A stretch of DNA of 64,000 nucleotides from Flaccisagitta enflata. Taxonomy: Eukaryota; Chaetognatha; Sagittoidea; Aphragmophora. How positions within the stretch are numbered: the stretch's first letter is position 1; every line of letters begins with the position of its first letter. The position numbers and the translations under genes are program-made. Below the pieces are notes generated by a model, which saw only the letters and a program-made list of their open reading frames with translations, searched no databases and had not been told where the DNA came from. Positions 10,233-20,072 of this stretch are shown one piece after another. The DNA is taken from contig OZ231127.1 of NCBI GenBank assembly GCA_965153355.1, positions 100,254,001-100,318,000 of the forward strand, in the 5' to 3' direction.

Positions 10233-10504
10233 CTGGTGGAGGAGAGAGCGGAATTGATTTGTAATTTGTGCAGCTTCAATTGGGATACATTCTGTAAGCA
10301 ATTTGACTAACTGCCTAAGTATAGAATAAGCAATTGGTGGTTGTAATTTTTCCCATTCATTTACAAAGACCAGTGAGGCTTCATAAACCCTAACCAAATA
10401 TCTATAAAAAAAAGAGAAAAAAAAGAGTTGACGTCAGATTATCCCAATCAGCCCAATGAAACAACAACAACAACAACAACATTAACAACAATCACAACAT
10501 TATT

Positions 10505-10538
<34 letters not shown>

Positions 10539-10594
10539 TTAACGACAACAACAACATTAACAATAACAAAAACATTACCAACAACAACAACATT

Positions 10595-10625
<31 letters not shown>

Positions 10626-10626
10626 A

Positions 10627-10724
<98 letters not shown>

Positions 10725-10736
10725 GATAATTGTTAC
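10233..10736 (-). other. 504-bp NOX intron half filled by (AAC)n
   Basis: Bounded by donor AAG|GTAACA (10736) and acceptor CCACCAG (10233). An AAC/ACA trinucleotide array (10459-10721), with ATT-interrupted units at its left end, takes up about half of it and begins within 15 bp of the donor. The Thr, Leu and Cys runs predicted here are intronic artefacts. Confidence 0.85.
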
Positions 10737-10910
10737 CTTAGTCCAATCACCCGCCGCCCTGATGTGGACACTGAGATAGTCATCTCCTGGTGCCGAAGTT
10801 AATGTGAATGGATGCCACTGAAATTTCGCTATTTCCGGGACGTTGATGAATACGTACTGGCCGGGTTCGTTCATTTTGATATTTTGTTTCGTAAATTGAA
10901 GCTCCAACAC
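10737..10910 (-). CDS. NADPH oxidase exon: FAD-binding region
   Basis: 174-bp exon on the minus strand, 58 codons, phase 0 on both sides. Acceptor GTTGATGCAG before 10910; donor AAG|GTAACA at 10737/10736. It encodes [21 protein letters not shown], then [10 protein letters not shown] and [22 protein letters not shown] is the FAD-contacting signature of the NOX family, and HIR..GDWT follows it in NOX2-type enzymes. The preceding exon ends KHPSN in phase 0, so the junction reads SN-VLELQ, just as in family members. No frameshift or stop. Confidence 0.93.
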
Positions 10911-10973
10911 CTGCATCAACAATAATCAGTCACGACATAGCCTTGAATTGATTTTGAGGGTGACTCTAGAACT

Positions 10974-11089
10974 TGCCGTGTTGGTCTGTCCGTCTGTTGG
11001 TACGTCACATTTTTGATTCACGAGTGGTTTTTGCATGACCGCTCCTGCCCAACCGTCTGCGACTAGATTGCCGTGTATCTGGCCTTGTT
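10974..11089 (-). repeat. HP-F element, hairpin end missing
   Basis: On the minus strand: ACAAGGCCAGATACACGGCA, then AGTCGCAGACGGTTGGGCAG and GAGCGGTCATGCAAAAACC, a GACGGACAGACC tract, and ACACGGCAAG. The terminal palindrome is lost. It matches the F copies at 55044, 52031 and 61481. Confidence 0.7.
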
Positions 11090-11516
11090 AGGGTAATAAC
11101 AAGTTTCTGTGCCCAAGGTTTGAAGTTACAGCCTGTCTGCCTGTCAATGTGAGAGAGCATTTAAGCTCTATGCCGTAGCCTAAGGATAAGTGCATGTGTG
11201 TCTGATTGTGTTAGTGACACTCTTCCTCTCTTTCTCTCTTTCTCTTTCTTTCTCTTCCTCTCTCTTTCTCTTCTTGCTTTGATCAAATGGCTGACAGGTG
11301 CCGACCATCTTTCCTTGGTTGATGCTTGATGAATAGGACCACCCTTCCTATCCAGCCGCCTCTAGATATATATTATAGATACTAAAACATTAGTTCTATC
11401 TTTAACAAAGAAAAAAAAATAAATAGATAAATAATTTAAAAAAGAAAAAAAATCGATAAATCAATATACATGATTGGAGGCACCTGGAAAAAGAGGAGGC
11501 GTCAACTTGAACATAT
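11090..11516. other. No gene; CT-rich tract
   Basis: A pyrimidine-rich (TCTTTC/TCTC) tract lies at 11221-11275 and an A-rich stretch at 11408-11460. Otherwise featureless intronic DNA. Confidence 0.4.
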
Positions 11517-11608
11517 GATGGGTCCGGATTAAACACCAGTGAGAGCTCCAAAGGCTCTCATCCTTAAGTAAAGTGGGGTTGAGTAGTAATGTTGTCCAAC
11601 TTTCATAT
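11517..11608. repeat. 92-bp direct repeat, copy 1
   Basis: Identical by eye over 92 bp to 12083-12174. Contains the 6-bp-stem hairpin GAGAGC-TCCAAAG-GCTCTC. Small ORFs over the two copies share protein sequence only because the DNA is duplicated. Confidence 0.9.
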
Positions 11609-12082
11609 ATTTCAGTACCATGGTATAGAATGTCGGCGGTCCCATATGGTTGATTCTCGATTCTTGCCTCTAATGGTATGGTTTTTAACAACATTGCCTT
11701 TGAGATCTAGATTATCCTAGGACAGCTACATCATCATTTGGTAATTTGTTTGCTATAAATAATAGGGATATGTTAACTACTTTGCATTTTTTTTATTTTG
11801 GGTTGACATGGAATGTTTGAGGGAATGGTCTCATTCAGTGGAAAGGGTTTTGATTTCAGGTTGTGGGTTGCATGAACCTTTTACAATGGGAAGATCAGAT
11901 GGATGTGAGGGACTACGCCTCCACAGTTCAGCACAATCATCTGGTACTCTTTCTTGTCAATGGCACTTGTAGCAAACAGGTTAAATCTATGGATCTTTTC
12001 TTTCTGGTTGGATTGTTGTCTTATATTATTTCATGATAATGCTAAGATAGACTTAGTTATTTTGACTACTAAGGATAGTTGT

Positions 12083-12174
12083 GATGGGTCCGGATTAAAC
12101 ACCAGTGAGAGCTCCAAAGGCTCTCATCCTTAAGTAAAGTGGGGTTGAGTAGTAATGTTGTCCAACTTTCATAT
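12083..12174. repeat. 92-bp direct repeat, copy 2
   Basis: Second identical copy, 566 bp after the first and directly upstream of the G-family repeat at about 12190. The sequence between the copies (11609-12082) is unrelated AT-rich DNA. Confidence 0.9.
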
Positions 12175-12189
12175 GAAATAGCTAGTTCT

Positions 12190-12665
12190 TTTGACAGCTG
12201 GGGAGTAACAAAGGTAGTAGAGCTAATTACCTGTATTTTTGTGCTTTCTTCTAGCCGTGCGTTTGCCATGTTAACTTTAGTCAAACATTATAACTGATTG
12301 TTTGTTAGAAAGTCCATATCAAAAACTTCATTTTGATACCATTTTTGACATGTTTGACCATATCTGGCTTGGCTTGTCGACCCAGACAGAAAAAAGTGAG
12401 GAAAAATGTTGCTGATGAGGGTCCGAAAATCTTACCAAAATTATACCAGAAGTACACCTTGTCAAGGGCTGCTCGTGGGTGAAATCATTTCAACTCGGAC
12501 TCACCCCCTACAGGGTCAGATTAGGCATTTAAAGGTGGTGGTTATCAAGCCTAATTACTTTCCGCAGGAACTAGGCCTAACACCCTGCTCTTAACGCAAA
12601 GTAACTAAAGGTATTCATTCTAATTACTTAGAAGTAATTAAAGCTAGTGACTTTTTTTCAAAAAC
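12190..12665 (+). repeat. G-family repeat, copy 1
   Basis: Starts GACAGCTGGGGAGTAACAAAG, includes CTTCTAGCCGTGCGTTTGCC, and ends in a GGTATTCATTCTAATTACTT / GCTAGTGACTTTTT segment. The same order is found inverted at 16875-17390, with diverged versions at 19405-19875 and 25325-25775. No ORF of substance. Confidence 0.75.
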
Positions 12666-13230
<565 letters not shown>

Positions 13231-13431
13231 AATTGAACTAAAAGATGGAAAATAAGGTGGAATTTTCAATGAAACGTTTCAATGTCGCAAAATTGTCGTT
13301 GGTTAGTAAATGCAGACAATGTGTAAATATGTAATCGCCTGGGTGAATATCCCTATCGCATCCGTTGACGCACTGAAGCCAGACAAATTCCAAAAAAGAA
13401 TCATGATGAACTTAAATCTTTTTAAAGAATA

Positions 13432-14410
13432 GTCGCAAAAGCGTCAAATGGTCAGCGGTACCTGTTGCCCCTAAGTGTATTTAAGATGTGAAGGTGAGAA
13501 GGGCAGTGGCCCCAAAGGCGCCAATGACCTATACTGGGCTAAGATTTGAGCATTGAGGCTGGGATTTGAGCCACGAGGCTGAAGTGGAGCCATCAGGCTG
13601 GAGTTGGAGCCTCATGGCTAAGGTCCTAAGCTCAAGGCTGGAATTGGAGCCTGCAGGCTAGGATTGATGCCTCAAAGCTGGAATTGGAGCCTTGAGGCAG
13701 GGATTGGAGCCTCAATGCTGGGATTGGAGCCTCAAGGCTGAGATTGGAGCGTCACGGCCGCAATTTGAGCCTCGAGGCTCGAATTGGAGCCTCAAGGCCA
13801 GGATTAGGACCTTGAGACTAGTATTGGGGCCTGGAGGGTGGGATTTGAGCCTCGAGGCGGGGGGAGGGGGAATGGAGAAGGAGAAGGAGAAGAAGAAGAA
13901 GAAGAAGAAGAAGAAGAAGAAGGAGGAGGTGAAAATCTCCTATATGTGTGAGAGCATAGGTCATTTGCCCCTTTGGGGCAGCTGCCCAAAAAAGGAGCTT
14001 AACACCTAACACAATTTGGACCCCAAAACAGGCCTATCAGACCCTAAATTAGGCCTTTCATGATTCATACCCTAAATCAGACCCCTAAGTCCCCAAATCA
14101 GGCTTTCCAAACCCAAAATCAGGCTTCTCAGACCCAAGTTCAGGCCTCTCAAACCCCAAATCAGGTCTCTCAAACCCTGAATCAAGCCTTTAGGACCCAG
14201 AATCAGGCCTTTCAGACCCCAAATCAGGCCTCTCAGTCCCTCAAAACTAGCTTCTCAAACCGGTGAAAATTGTCCTATGTGGAATCATATGTCATCAGCT
14301 CCTCCAGAGCTGCTGCGCCTCTCATCTCATTCCCACATAAACCAACTTAGGGGCATGGGGTACCGCTGAGTTGCTGACCATGTAACACTTTGGCGACTAT
14401 TCATCAGTGT
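13432..14410. repeat. MS-family composite (two minisatellite cores)
   Basis: The left end has AGTCGCAAAAGCGTC..GGTCAGCGGTACC and AGTGGCCCCAAAGGCGCC. Core 1 (13540-13860) is a roughly 20-bp array of GGCTGGGATTTGAGCCTCAA type, followed by a GAA tract. The central hairpin GCCCCTTTGGGGCAGCTGCCC spans 13969-13989. Core 2 (14020-14260) is an array of CAGACCCAAAATCAGGCCTC type. The right end has GGGGTACCGCTGA..CCATGTAACACTTTGGCGACT, the inverse of the left end. Overall it is bounded by inverted ends, suggesting two fused or nested elements. Confidence 0.75.
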
Positions 14411-14462
14411 GCCCCAGCCCACTTGCATGCGAAAGGGGCAGCTATGTATCCAGCCTTGCTTC
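14408..14462 (-). repeat. HP-A 5' end remnant
   Basis: GTGCCCCAGCCCACTTGCATGCG and GGGGCAGCTATGTATCCAGCCTTG, read on the minus strand, match the 5' 50 bp of HP-A. The body and 3' hairpin are absent. Confidence 0.5.
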
Positions 14463-14530
14463 TTAAAATAGAATTCTAATCCCAAGCAATGCGCTACATT
14501 TGATTTGGCTAAAAACGTTTTGAATGATGA

Positions 14531-14723
14531 TTTTTAGTCGCGTGCTACGCGGCTCTACACCCCGTTATGTCTGTCCGTTGGTCGGTCGGTTGGTCCCCAT
14601 TTTATCTTTTTATGGTAATGTAGTTGTTAGCTTCACTGCTCCTGCCCAAATGCTCCAGTACAGTAACTCAAATGCTGTCCGCACCCGCACGCCACTAGAG
14701 AGGCCGTGTATCCGACCTTGTTT
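14531..14723 (-). repeat. HP-A element, reverse orientation
   Basis: On the minus strand: ACAAGGTCGGATACACGGCC, GGGTGCGGAC, TTTGGGCAGGAGCAGTGAAG, a GGACCAACCGACCGACC tract, ATAACGGGGTGTAGA, and the hairpin GCCGCGT-AGC-ACGCGAC then TAAAAA. One stem mismatch. Confidence 0.8.
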
Positions 14724-14796
14724 TTGTCATCTCGCTTCTTTATTTGTCGCAACTTGCGTCAAAATGTTTTCTGCAGACCGCAATGCTTCAACCAGT

Positions 14797-14991
14797 CACA
14801 ATATTGTTACGGACGGGTGGGCAGGGGCATCCTACCCCCATCCACACCCCATGCCCCTCTCACATACACAAAAAACCATCTAAAATGCTCATTTTCGCAC
14901 TTTTTGACTCGTGTCCACGAACCGACGGACCAACCAACCGACCAACGGACAGACAAAGCCTCTTATAGAGTTGCGTGTCCGCAACTAAAAA
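14797..14991 (+). repeat. HP-C element, 5' decayed
   Basis: GTTACGGACGGGTGGGCAGG, then GCACTTTTTGACTC, a GACGGACCAACCAACCGACC tract, ACAAAGCCTCTTATAGA, and the perfect hairpin GTTGCG-TGTC-CGCAAC then TAAAAA. It lies 70 bp from an oppositely oriented HP-A. Confidence 0.8.
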
Positions 14992-15039
14992 CGCCTTTCT
15001 TCCCGTTTAACCTTATTACAGCATGAACCCATACTTGGC

Positions 15040-15200
15040 TTTAAAAATGAAAATTTTATTTCTTATGAAAACTATATAGTGCGACCTATCAAATGAAAGG
15101 GAATCTTATCAGGATTAACATTATGCTGTCTAAAAATAGATCAAACCAACCTGAAAAATAATCTATACAAAATGTTGCAAAAGATCTTGAATTTTTTGTT
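15040..15200 (-). repeat. Half of a fold-back family also seen at 32.1-32.6 kb
   Basis: ACTATATAGTGCGACCTATCAAATGA closely resembles the inner arm of the fold-back element inside the Penelope-like element (TATATAGTGTGACCTATCAAATGATT). Only one arm is present here. Confidence 0.5.
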
Positions 15201-15424
15201 TTTTTAGAAAATCGCAGGGCAACGGATATTGCTGACCACATATTGCCCTTGAGCGACTTGTTATGTTTTTTTTTGTAACGGTAACTGGAAGTAAGGAGTC
15301 ACTCATTAAAGTGTAAGAGGCAACGTCCGTCCGTCAGTCCGTCAGTCCATCAGTCCGTTGGCCGTTGGTCTGTCCATCACACTACCTAAAAAGTGTCTGT
15401 GGGTTTGTACTACCTGGAATTGTT
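15200..15424. other. MS end fragment and a GTCC tract
   Basis: ATTGCTGACCACATATTGCCCTTGAGCGACT (15229 onward) matches the outer end of MS elements, which reads GTCGCCCAAGGGCAATATGTGGTCAGC in inverse. A GTCCGTCCGTCAGTCC tetranucleotide tract follows at 15327-15380. No gene. Confidence 0.5.
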
Positions 15425-16036
15425 GGTTAACCACTTTTGGGCAGCAGCCCCGGAGGGGCCGATGACCTATGATTCCACATAGGGCAATTTTCTCCGGTTT
15501 CCGTCCGACCGTCTGTCCGCCCCCCCCCAAGACTCATATAAAGCCTCTCAGACCCCAAATTGGGCCTCGACTCCAAAGCAGACCTTTCTGACCCCAAATC
15601 AGGCTTCTCAGACCTCAAATCAGGCCTCCCAGACCCCAAATCAGGCCTCTCAGACCCAAAATCAGGCCTCCCAGACCCCAGATCAGGCTTCTCAGACCCC
15701 ACATTAGGCCTCTCAGATCCAAATCAGGCCTCAGACCCCATGTCAGGCTTTTCAGATCCCAAATTAGACCCCTCAGACCTAAATAAGGCCTTTCAGACCT
15801 CAAATCAAGCCTCTCAGACCCCAAACCATGCCTCTCATACCCTAAATCAGACCTTTCAGAGCCAAAATCAGGCCTCTGAGCCCTCCAAACCAGCTTCTCA
15901 AACTGGAGAAAATTGTCCTATGTGGAATCATAGGTCATTGGCCCCTCCGGGGCCGCTGCCCCTCTCATAATCTCATTCCCACACACACTAACTTAGGGGC
16001 ATCGGGTACCGCTGACCATGTAACGCTTTTGTGACT
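15425..16036. repeat. MS-family element with clear inverted ends
   Basis: Left arm GGGCAGCAGCCCCGGAGGGG-CCGATGACCTATGATTCCAC-ATAGGGCAATTTTCTCC; the right arm at about 15903-15960 is its near-perfect inverse. Between them a 20-21 bp array (CAGACCCCAAATCAGGCCTCT type) runs from 15540 to 15895. The extension to about 16036 holds GGGTACCGCTGACCATGTAACGCTTTTGTGACT, the family's outer end. Each arm contains two small hairpins: GCCCC-GGA-GGGGC and CCTATG-ATTCCA-CATAGG. Confidence 0.85.
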
Positions 16037-16603
16037 ATTTCTTATGCGCATGGTCTGAATTATTTCCAAATGAGCAATTTCACAAAAACCGGAAGTGGCG
16101 TGCCGATAAAAGGCGTCATTTAGCACCATCTAGCGTCAGTCAAACTCATTTTTGGCGCCAGATTTGGATTCTGCATGGTAAGTTACGTTAGATTCGCTGG
16201 AGATTTAAGATTTCTGCCCAAGAAACATAAGCTTTTGCAGAGATATAGAGGAATTTGTCCAAAATTTTATTTTATAAGTTCATCAATTTGCTCTGGCGTG
16301 TAGTCCTTGACGCAACATTTTTTCCATTGACAGGATGGCAAAAGTTAAGGAATTCTTATGAATTTTATATCATAAGAGCATATCTGGTCATCTTTTAAGC
16401 CGGTGGTTTCGGGGTTTTCAACTTTTTGATAATTTCCCGACATCCAGTGGTTGGTCATTTTGCGTACACCTGCATCTATTTATATATTGATTTGCTGATT
16501 GTGTGTGATAGATTGTTGATTGTTCACATATTGTTAGTAAATCTATAGATATCATCGCAAACAGGTTGACAGGGGCGCACAGTCCAACCCCCCCACTCTC
16601 CCT

Positions 16604-16683
<80 letters not shown>

Positions 16684-16874
16684 TATAAATACGCATTTTC
16701 AAACTTTCGTACTTGATATGCTTCACTTTGTTTGTGAATAAATGACATACAGAATGACTGACAAACCAACCAACAGATGGATGGACGGATGGACAAACAA
16801 AGTATTTTAATTACATATCTATGAGTAGAATACACACTCTATCCCTTGAATGACCCTCTGTCTCTTGCCCACGT
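16037..16874. repeat. Unclassified DNA with a (CA)n microsatellite
   Basis: A CA array runs from about 16609 to 16682 with one CT interruption. ACCAACCAACAGATGGATGGACGGATGGACAAACAAAG at 16768-16802 is a decayed HP tetranucleotide tract without ends. No gene is seen in 16037-16600. Confidence 0.7.
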
Positions 16875-17390
16875 AAACAACAGACAAAGAGGCATTAGAA
16901 CTAATACCTCTAGTTACTTTAACAGACAAAGAGGCATTAGAAATGATACCTCTAGTTACTTCAAGTTAGTTTAAGTCCCCGACTGGGTATTAAAGCTAAT
17001 GACTGTGTTGAGTAATTAGGCCTAATAACCATGTAATTTTGGAGCTCAATTCGACTATCTAGGGGGTGAGTCCCAGTCAAAATGAACTCACCCATGAGAA
17101 GCCCTTGGCAAGAGCTACTTCTGGTATGATTTTGGTAAAATCACCGGACCCTCATCATCGACATTTTTCTCGACCATTTTTTATGTGAAGTACACAAACA
17201 TGCCAGATTTGGTAAAAAATGTTAAAATCGGTACCAAAATGAAGCCTACGTCAGGGGCTTTCTACTAATAGGTCGCTTATAATGTTTGACTAAAGTTAAC
17301 CTGGCAAACGCACAGCTTGAAGAAAGCACAAAAATACAGGTAATTAGCTCTACTACCTTTGTTACTCCCCAGCTGTCTTGGGGAATTCAA
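16875..17390 (-). repeat. G-family repeat, copy 2 (inverted to copy 1)
   Basis: On the minus strand it starts at about 17385 with AGCTGGGGAGTAACAAAGGT and ends near 16875, in the same order as 12190-12665. The inner edge carries a local direct duplication: ACAGACAAAGAGGCATTAGA occurs at both 16880 and 16921. Confidence 0.75.
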
Positions 17391-17506
17391 TCCGATGCAC
17401 TTGTTTTTTCCCGTAAGGGCAAATATTTAATTCAAGCGTACTCGAGTTAAAACATACAAAACCAAGTCCACACCTTGCCCTAAATCTATCTATAACCCAA
17501 CGCTAT

Positions 17507-17561
17507 CCCTAACCCTAAAATCCACCCCATCCCTAACCCTAACCCTACCCCTAACCCTAAA
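17507..17561 (-). repeat. Interstitial telomere-type tract
   Basis: CCCTAACCCTAAAA (17507-17520) and CCCTAACCCTAACCCTACCC followed by CTAACCCTAAA (17531-17561). TTAGGG hexamers on the minus strand; six to seven units in all, imperfect, embedded in related C-rich sequence from 17480. Confidence 0.85.
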
Positions 17562-17639
17562 TCACTACTCACGTAAAAACACTTTAAAACAAACGACACG
17601 GATTGAAATCCCTAACATGACCGATTTTGGAATGTAGAT

Positions 17640-17731
17640 TAATTTGTTTTTTTGAAACAGTTATTTAGCTTTTTTAAAAGCCAAGATATCTATGGTAGAA
17701 GTTGATTCCATAATTATTTCCTAGATAGTAA
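17640..17731 (-). repeat. Solo end of the CTAYCTAGGAAAT MITE
   Basis: Read on the minus strand it starts TACTATCTAGGAAATAATTA and runs through GAATCAACTTCTACCATAGA and TATCTTGGC, matching about the first 90 bp of the MITE at 6987. The other end is not found nearby. Confidence 0.65.
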
Positions 17732-17953
17732 GCATGCATTGAAGCACATTTGAGCCTCGAAAATGAGGTTTTGCTAAGCGCACTCAGCCTCAGCTGAAAA
17801 AAATGCATGCTTATGAGAAAAAGTGAAGCTAAAATAGCCAAAATCAACAAAAAATCAGAATAATGGCATAATTTTAAAATCTATTGAAAATTGAGCTTGC
17901 AACTATTTGCAAAATATAAATGGACCCAAGGTATTCCACAACTTCTACCAAAA

Positions 17954-18091
17954 ACAAGGCCGGATACACGGCAAGACAGTTGGGCCAAATATTGAAGACT
18001 GCTTGCAATTCTAAAATGTTAGGGACCGACTGACCAACCAACCAACCGACCGACATGGCAAGTTGTAGAGGCGCATATCCGCGACCAATAA
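17954..18091 (+). repeat. HP-F element
   Basis: ACAAGGCCGGATACACGGCA-AGACAGTTGGGCC, a GACCGACTGACCAACCAACC tract, GACATGGCAAGTTGTAGA, and a partly decayed hairpin (GGCGCATATCCGCGACC). It sits 107 bp from a NOX exon, inside the intron. Confidence 0.7.
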
Positions 18092-18197
18092 TAGAGAAAA
18101 ATTAACAGTAATGAGAAATCATTAAATTTTGCATGGGAGAAAATTTCTTCCTTAATTCACACCGTGTCTTAAAGAATTCATCCAATTATAAACTTAC

Positions 18198-18367
18198 ATT
18201 AGACGGGTGTTTGGAGACAAATTCCAGCTCACATGGCTCCTGTGACCTCAACATTCTGGTCAGGCGTTCGAACACATAAAGAATGAGAGGCACAAGCAAC
18301 CATTTGTAGGAGGACGGATTGTTGGATTTGAAGTGCGGCTCCACCGTGCAGGGATGCTCGCTTGAGG
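18198..18367 (-). CDS. NADPH oxidase exon: last membrane helix and linker
   Basis: 170-bp exon on the minus strand. Two leading bases complete the codon started by the exon at 49654, then 56 codons follow, ending in phase 0. The acceptor is CTCTTTCTCAAG|CC at 18367, with its pyrimidine tract supplied by a CT microsatellite; the donor is AAT|GTAAGT at 18198/18197. The translation reads SSEHPCTVEPHF then YKWLLVPLILYVFERLTRML and LEFVSKHPSN. In NOX proteins this is the extracellular loop end, transmembrane helix 6 (WLLVPLILYVFERL), and the link into the FAD domain. Intact. Confidence 0.93.
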
Positions 18368-18369
18368 CT

Positions 18370-18375
18370 TGAGAA

Positions 18376-18408
<33 letters not shown>

Positions 18409-18442
18409 AGGATTGGATTGGATTGGATTGCATTGGATTCAA
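18370..18442. repeat. (GA)n plus (GGATT)n microsatellite at a NOX splice acceptor
   Basis: GA array at 18371-18410 and GGATT pentamers at 18410-18440. On the transcribed strand these read CCAAT repeats then CTCTCT directly before the exon acceptor AG at 18368-18369. Confidence 0.9.
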
Positions 18443-18518
18443 TTGCTCATAATTAATCAGATTATGCCATAATGATACCCCATCAGCAATTCTAACTTCC
18501 AAACTGACGGAAAAAAAT

Positions 18519-18774
18519 TCAGGGGTGGATGGGCATTGAAGGCGGACAAAACAAAAATGATGAACCGAACTCGAACAAGGACGAAGCTCCTAATGACGCT
18601 ATCACGACCATAGCGACAGACATATCGGAGACGGCTATTGACGTTATTGAAATAAGTTTTGCGGCCTTGACCATTAAGGATGGATTGCCGAGTGAATTGC
18701 ATGCCACCGGAATCAAAAACGTCGGAAAACACGTCACAAGACAAAGGACAGCAAACTACCGTTTTATGTTGTAA
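18519..18774. other. Open region on both strands, not assigned
   Basis: Open frames of about 70-80 codons occur on both strands with relatively GC-rich, non-repetitive composition. I recognise neither translation. The plus frame (GIEGGQNKNDEPNSNKDEAP..) and the minus frames could be an internal piece of an old mobile element or a chance opening. No splice or domain evidence. Confidence 0.25.
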
Positions 18775-19404
18775 TCTCATGACAATGATGGTTGAGGTCA
18801 AAAAAGTCACACCATGTAAAGACGCTTAGATTGAATCACTTGAACAATACTCCAGGCAAGATTCAGGATACGGCGGGCCATAGAAATACCCTTATATAAC
18901 AATGTTTATTGTAACCCTTCTCATCCAGTAATCTAGGCTTGTTGTCATCTGTTCTGCGATATCACAGGACTTTGGGAACACCAACCAACCTTTGGGACGA
19001 CCTATATAAGGTCTATGTAGCCCAAAATAGGGCTTTTTTGACCTATTTTTTTATGTCTGTCATACGTCACACCAACTATAATGAAGGGTAAGTGTAACAA
19101 AAATGAATTGACACTACTGAAAAGTGGGATATTTTTATTAGTCTAGGTTGTGGTTCAAAGTGAAAAAAAATTTGTATTGATAGGTGAACATTCAGTGTGT
19201 CAAAATTACAACTTTGTTTTTTCAACAAAACCCAGTTTTTATCCATTTTTGAAATAATTTTCAATGAGTCATGAATATGGCACTTTGCTTTGTCTTCCAA
19301 CCTTTTTTTTTTGCCTGTTTAATAGACACATGTGGGAGTATACATACCAAATTTCATGTCCTTGTGATGTCTCAGTCCTGAGATATCAGTTTTTAAAAAT
19401 GCTA
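18775..19404. other. No gene seen
   Basis: AT-rich intronic DNA of the 31-kb NOX intron, without a recognisable repeat end. Confidence 0.4.
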
Positions 19405-19875
19405 CGACAGCTGGGGAGTATTGGGGGTAGTAACCCTAGTTACCATTACTTTCTACCTCTTCTTCTGGCCGTGCATTTGCATTGTAAATGACTTTTCCCA
19501 ACAAAAATCGATAAACAAACAGAAAGACAATCACCAGAGGTTCAATTTGATACCAAATTTGCAACATTCCAACGCATTTGACATGATTTGCAATGGTCAG
19601 GTATAAAACGGCGATGAAATATCGAAAACATGCCTAACTTTGATTTTGATCAAATTTGTATCAGAGGTAGTCTTTATCCAGTAGAGTTTACAGGAAAAGT
19701 CTTTTGAACTCGGACTCACCACCTTAACAGCTAAATTGAGCATAAAAAAAACGGGGTTATTAGGTTTAATTACTCCCCCATTCACTAGTTTCAATACCCA
19801 TTTTTGGACATTAAGTGATTAAGAGGTATCAATTCTATTACCTTCATTGTCATTAGATCTAGTGACTTTCCCTCA
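19405..19875 (+). repeat. G-family repeat, copy 3 (diverged subtype)
   Basis: Starts ACAGCTGGGGAGTATTGGGG and contains CTTCTTCTGGCCGTGCATTT and CCCAACAAAAATCGATAAAC. It shares the order of copies 1-2 but is much closer to 25325-25775, which is its inverted partner. Confidence 0.75.
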
Positions 19876-19929
19876 AAACGCCACAACTCTGAGAACATAA
19901 CCAGAAATTGCAATTAGGAAGCTTCGCTA

Positions 19930-20072
19930 ACAAGCAAAATTGAATATCAGTCCGATGCGGACTATAGTTCAAGGTGGCTTAAAAGTGAAAGCGTGCATAA
20001 CTTTGGCATTTTTCAAACGATTTAGCGGAAATTTGATATTGAGTCTCTAAATGGAAGGACTCAACGTATGTA
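19930..20072 (+). repeat. P repeat (roughly 130 bp), copy 1
   Basis: TTAAAAGTGAAAGCGTGCAT-AACTTTGGCATTTTTCAAACGATTT..GAAATTTG matches 21826-21900 and 22230-22330. It abuts the TA MITE at 20073. Confidence 0.55.

Noticed and set aside
11461-12284. Two small minus-strand proteins sharing SYESWTTLLLNPTLLKDESL
   Set aside because: The shared part is exactly the 92-bp DNA duplication; no domain or splice evidence.
15540-15895. Regular 20-bp repeats that could suggest a CRISPR-like array (also 13540, 22480, 50870, 52440)
   Set aside because: Units are directly tandem with no spacers, the DNA is clearly eukaryotic, and the same ends flank each array as a mobile repeat.
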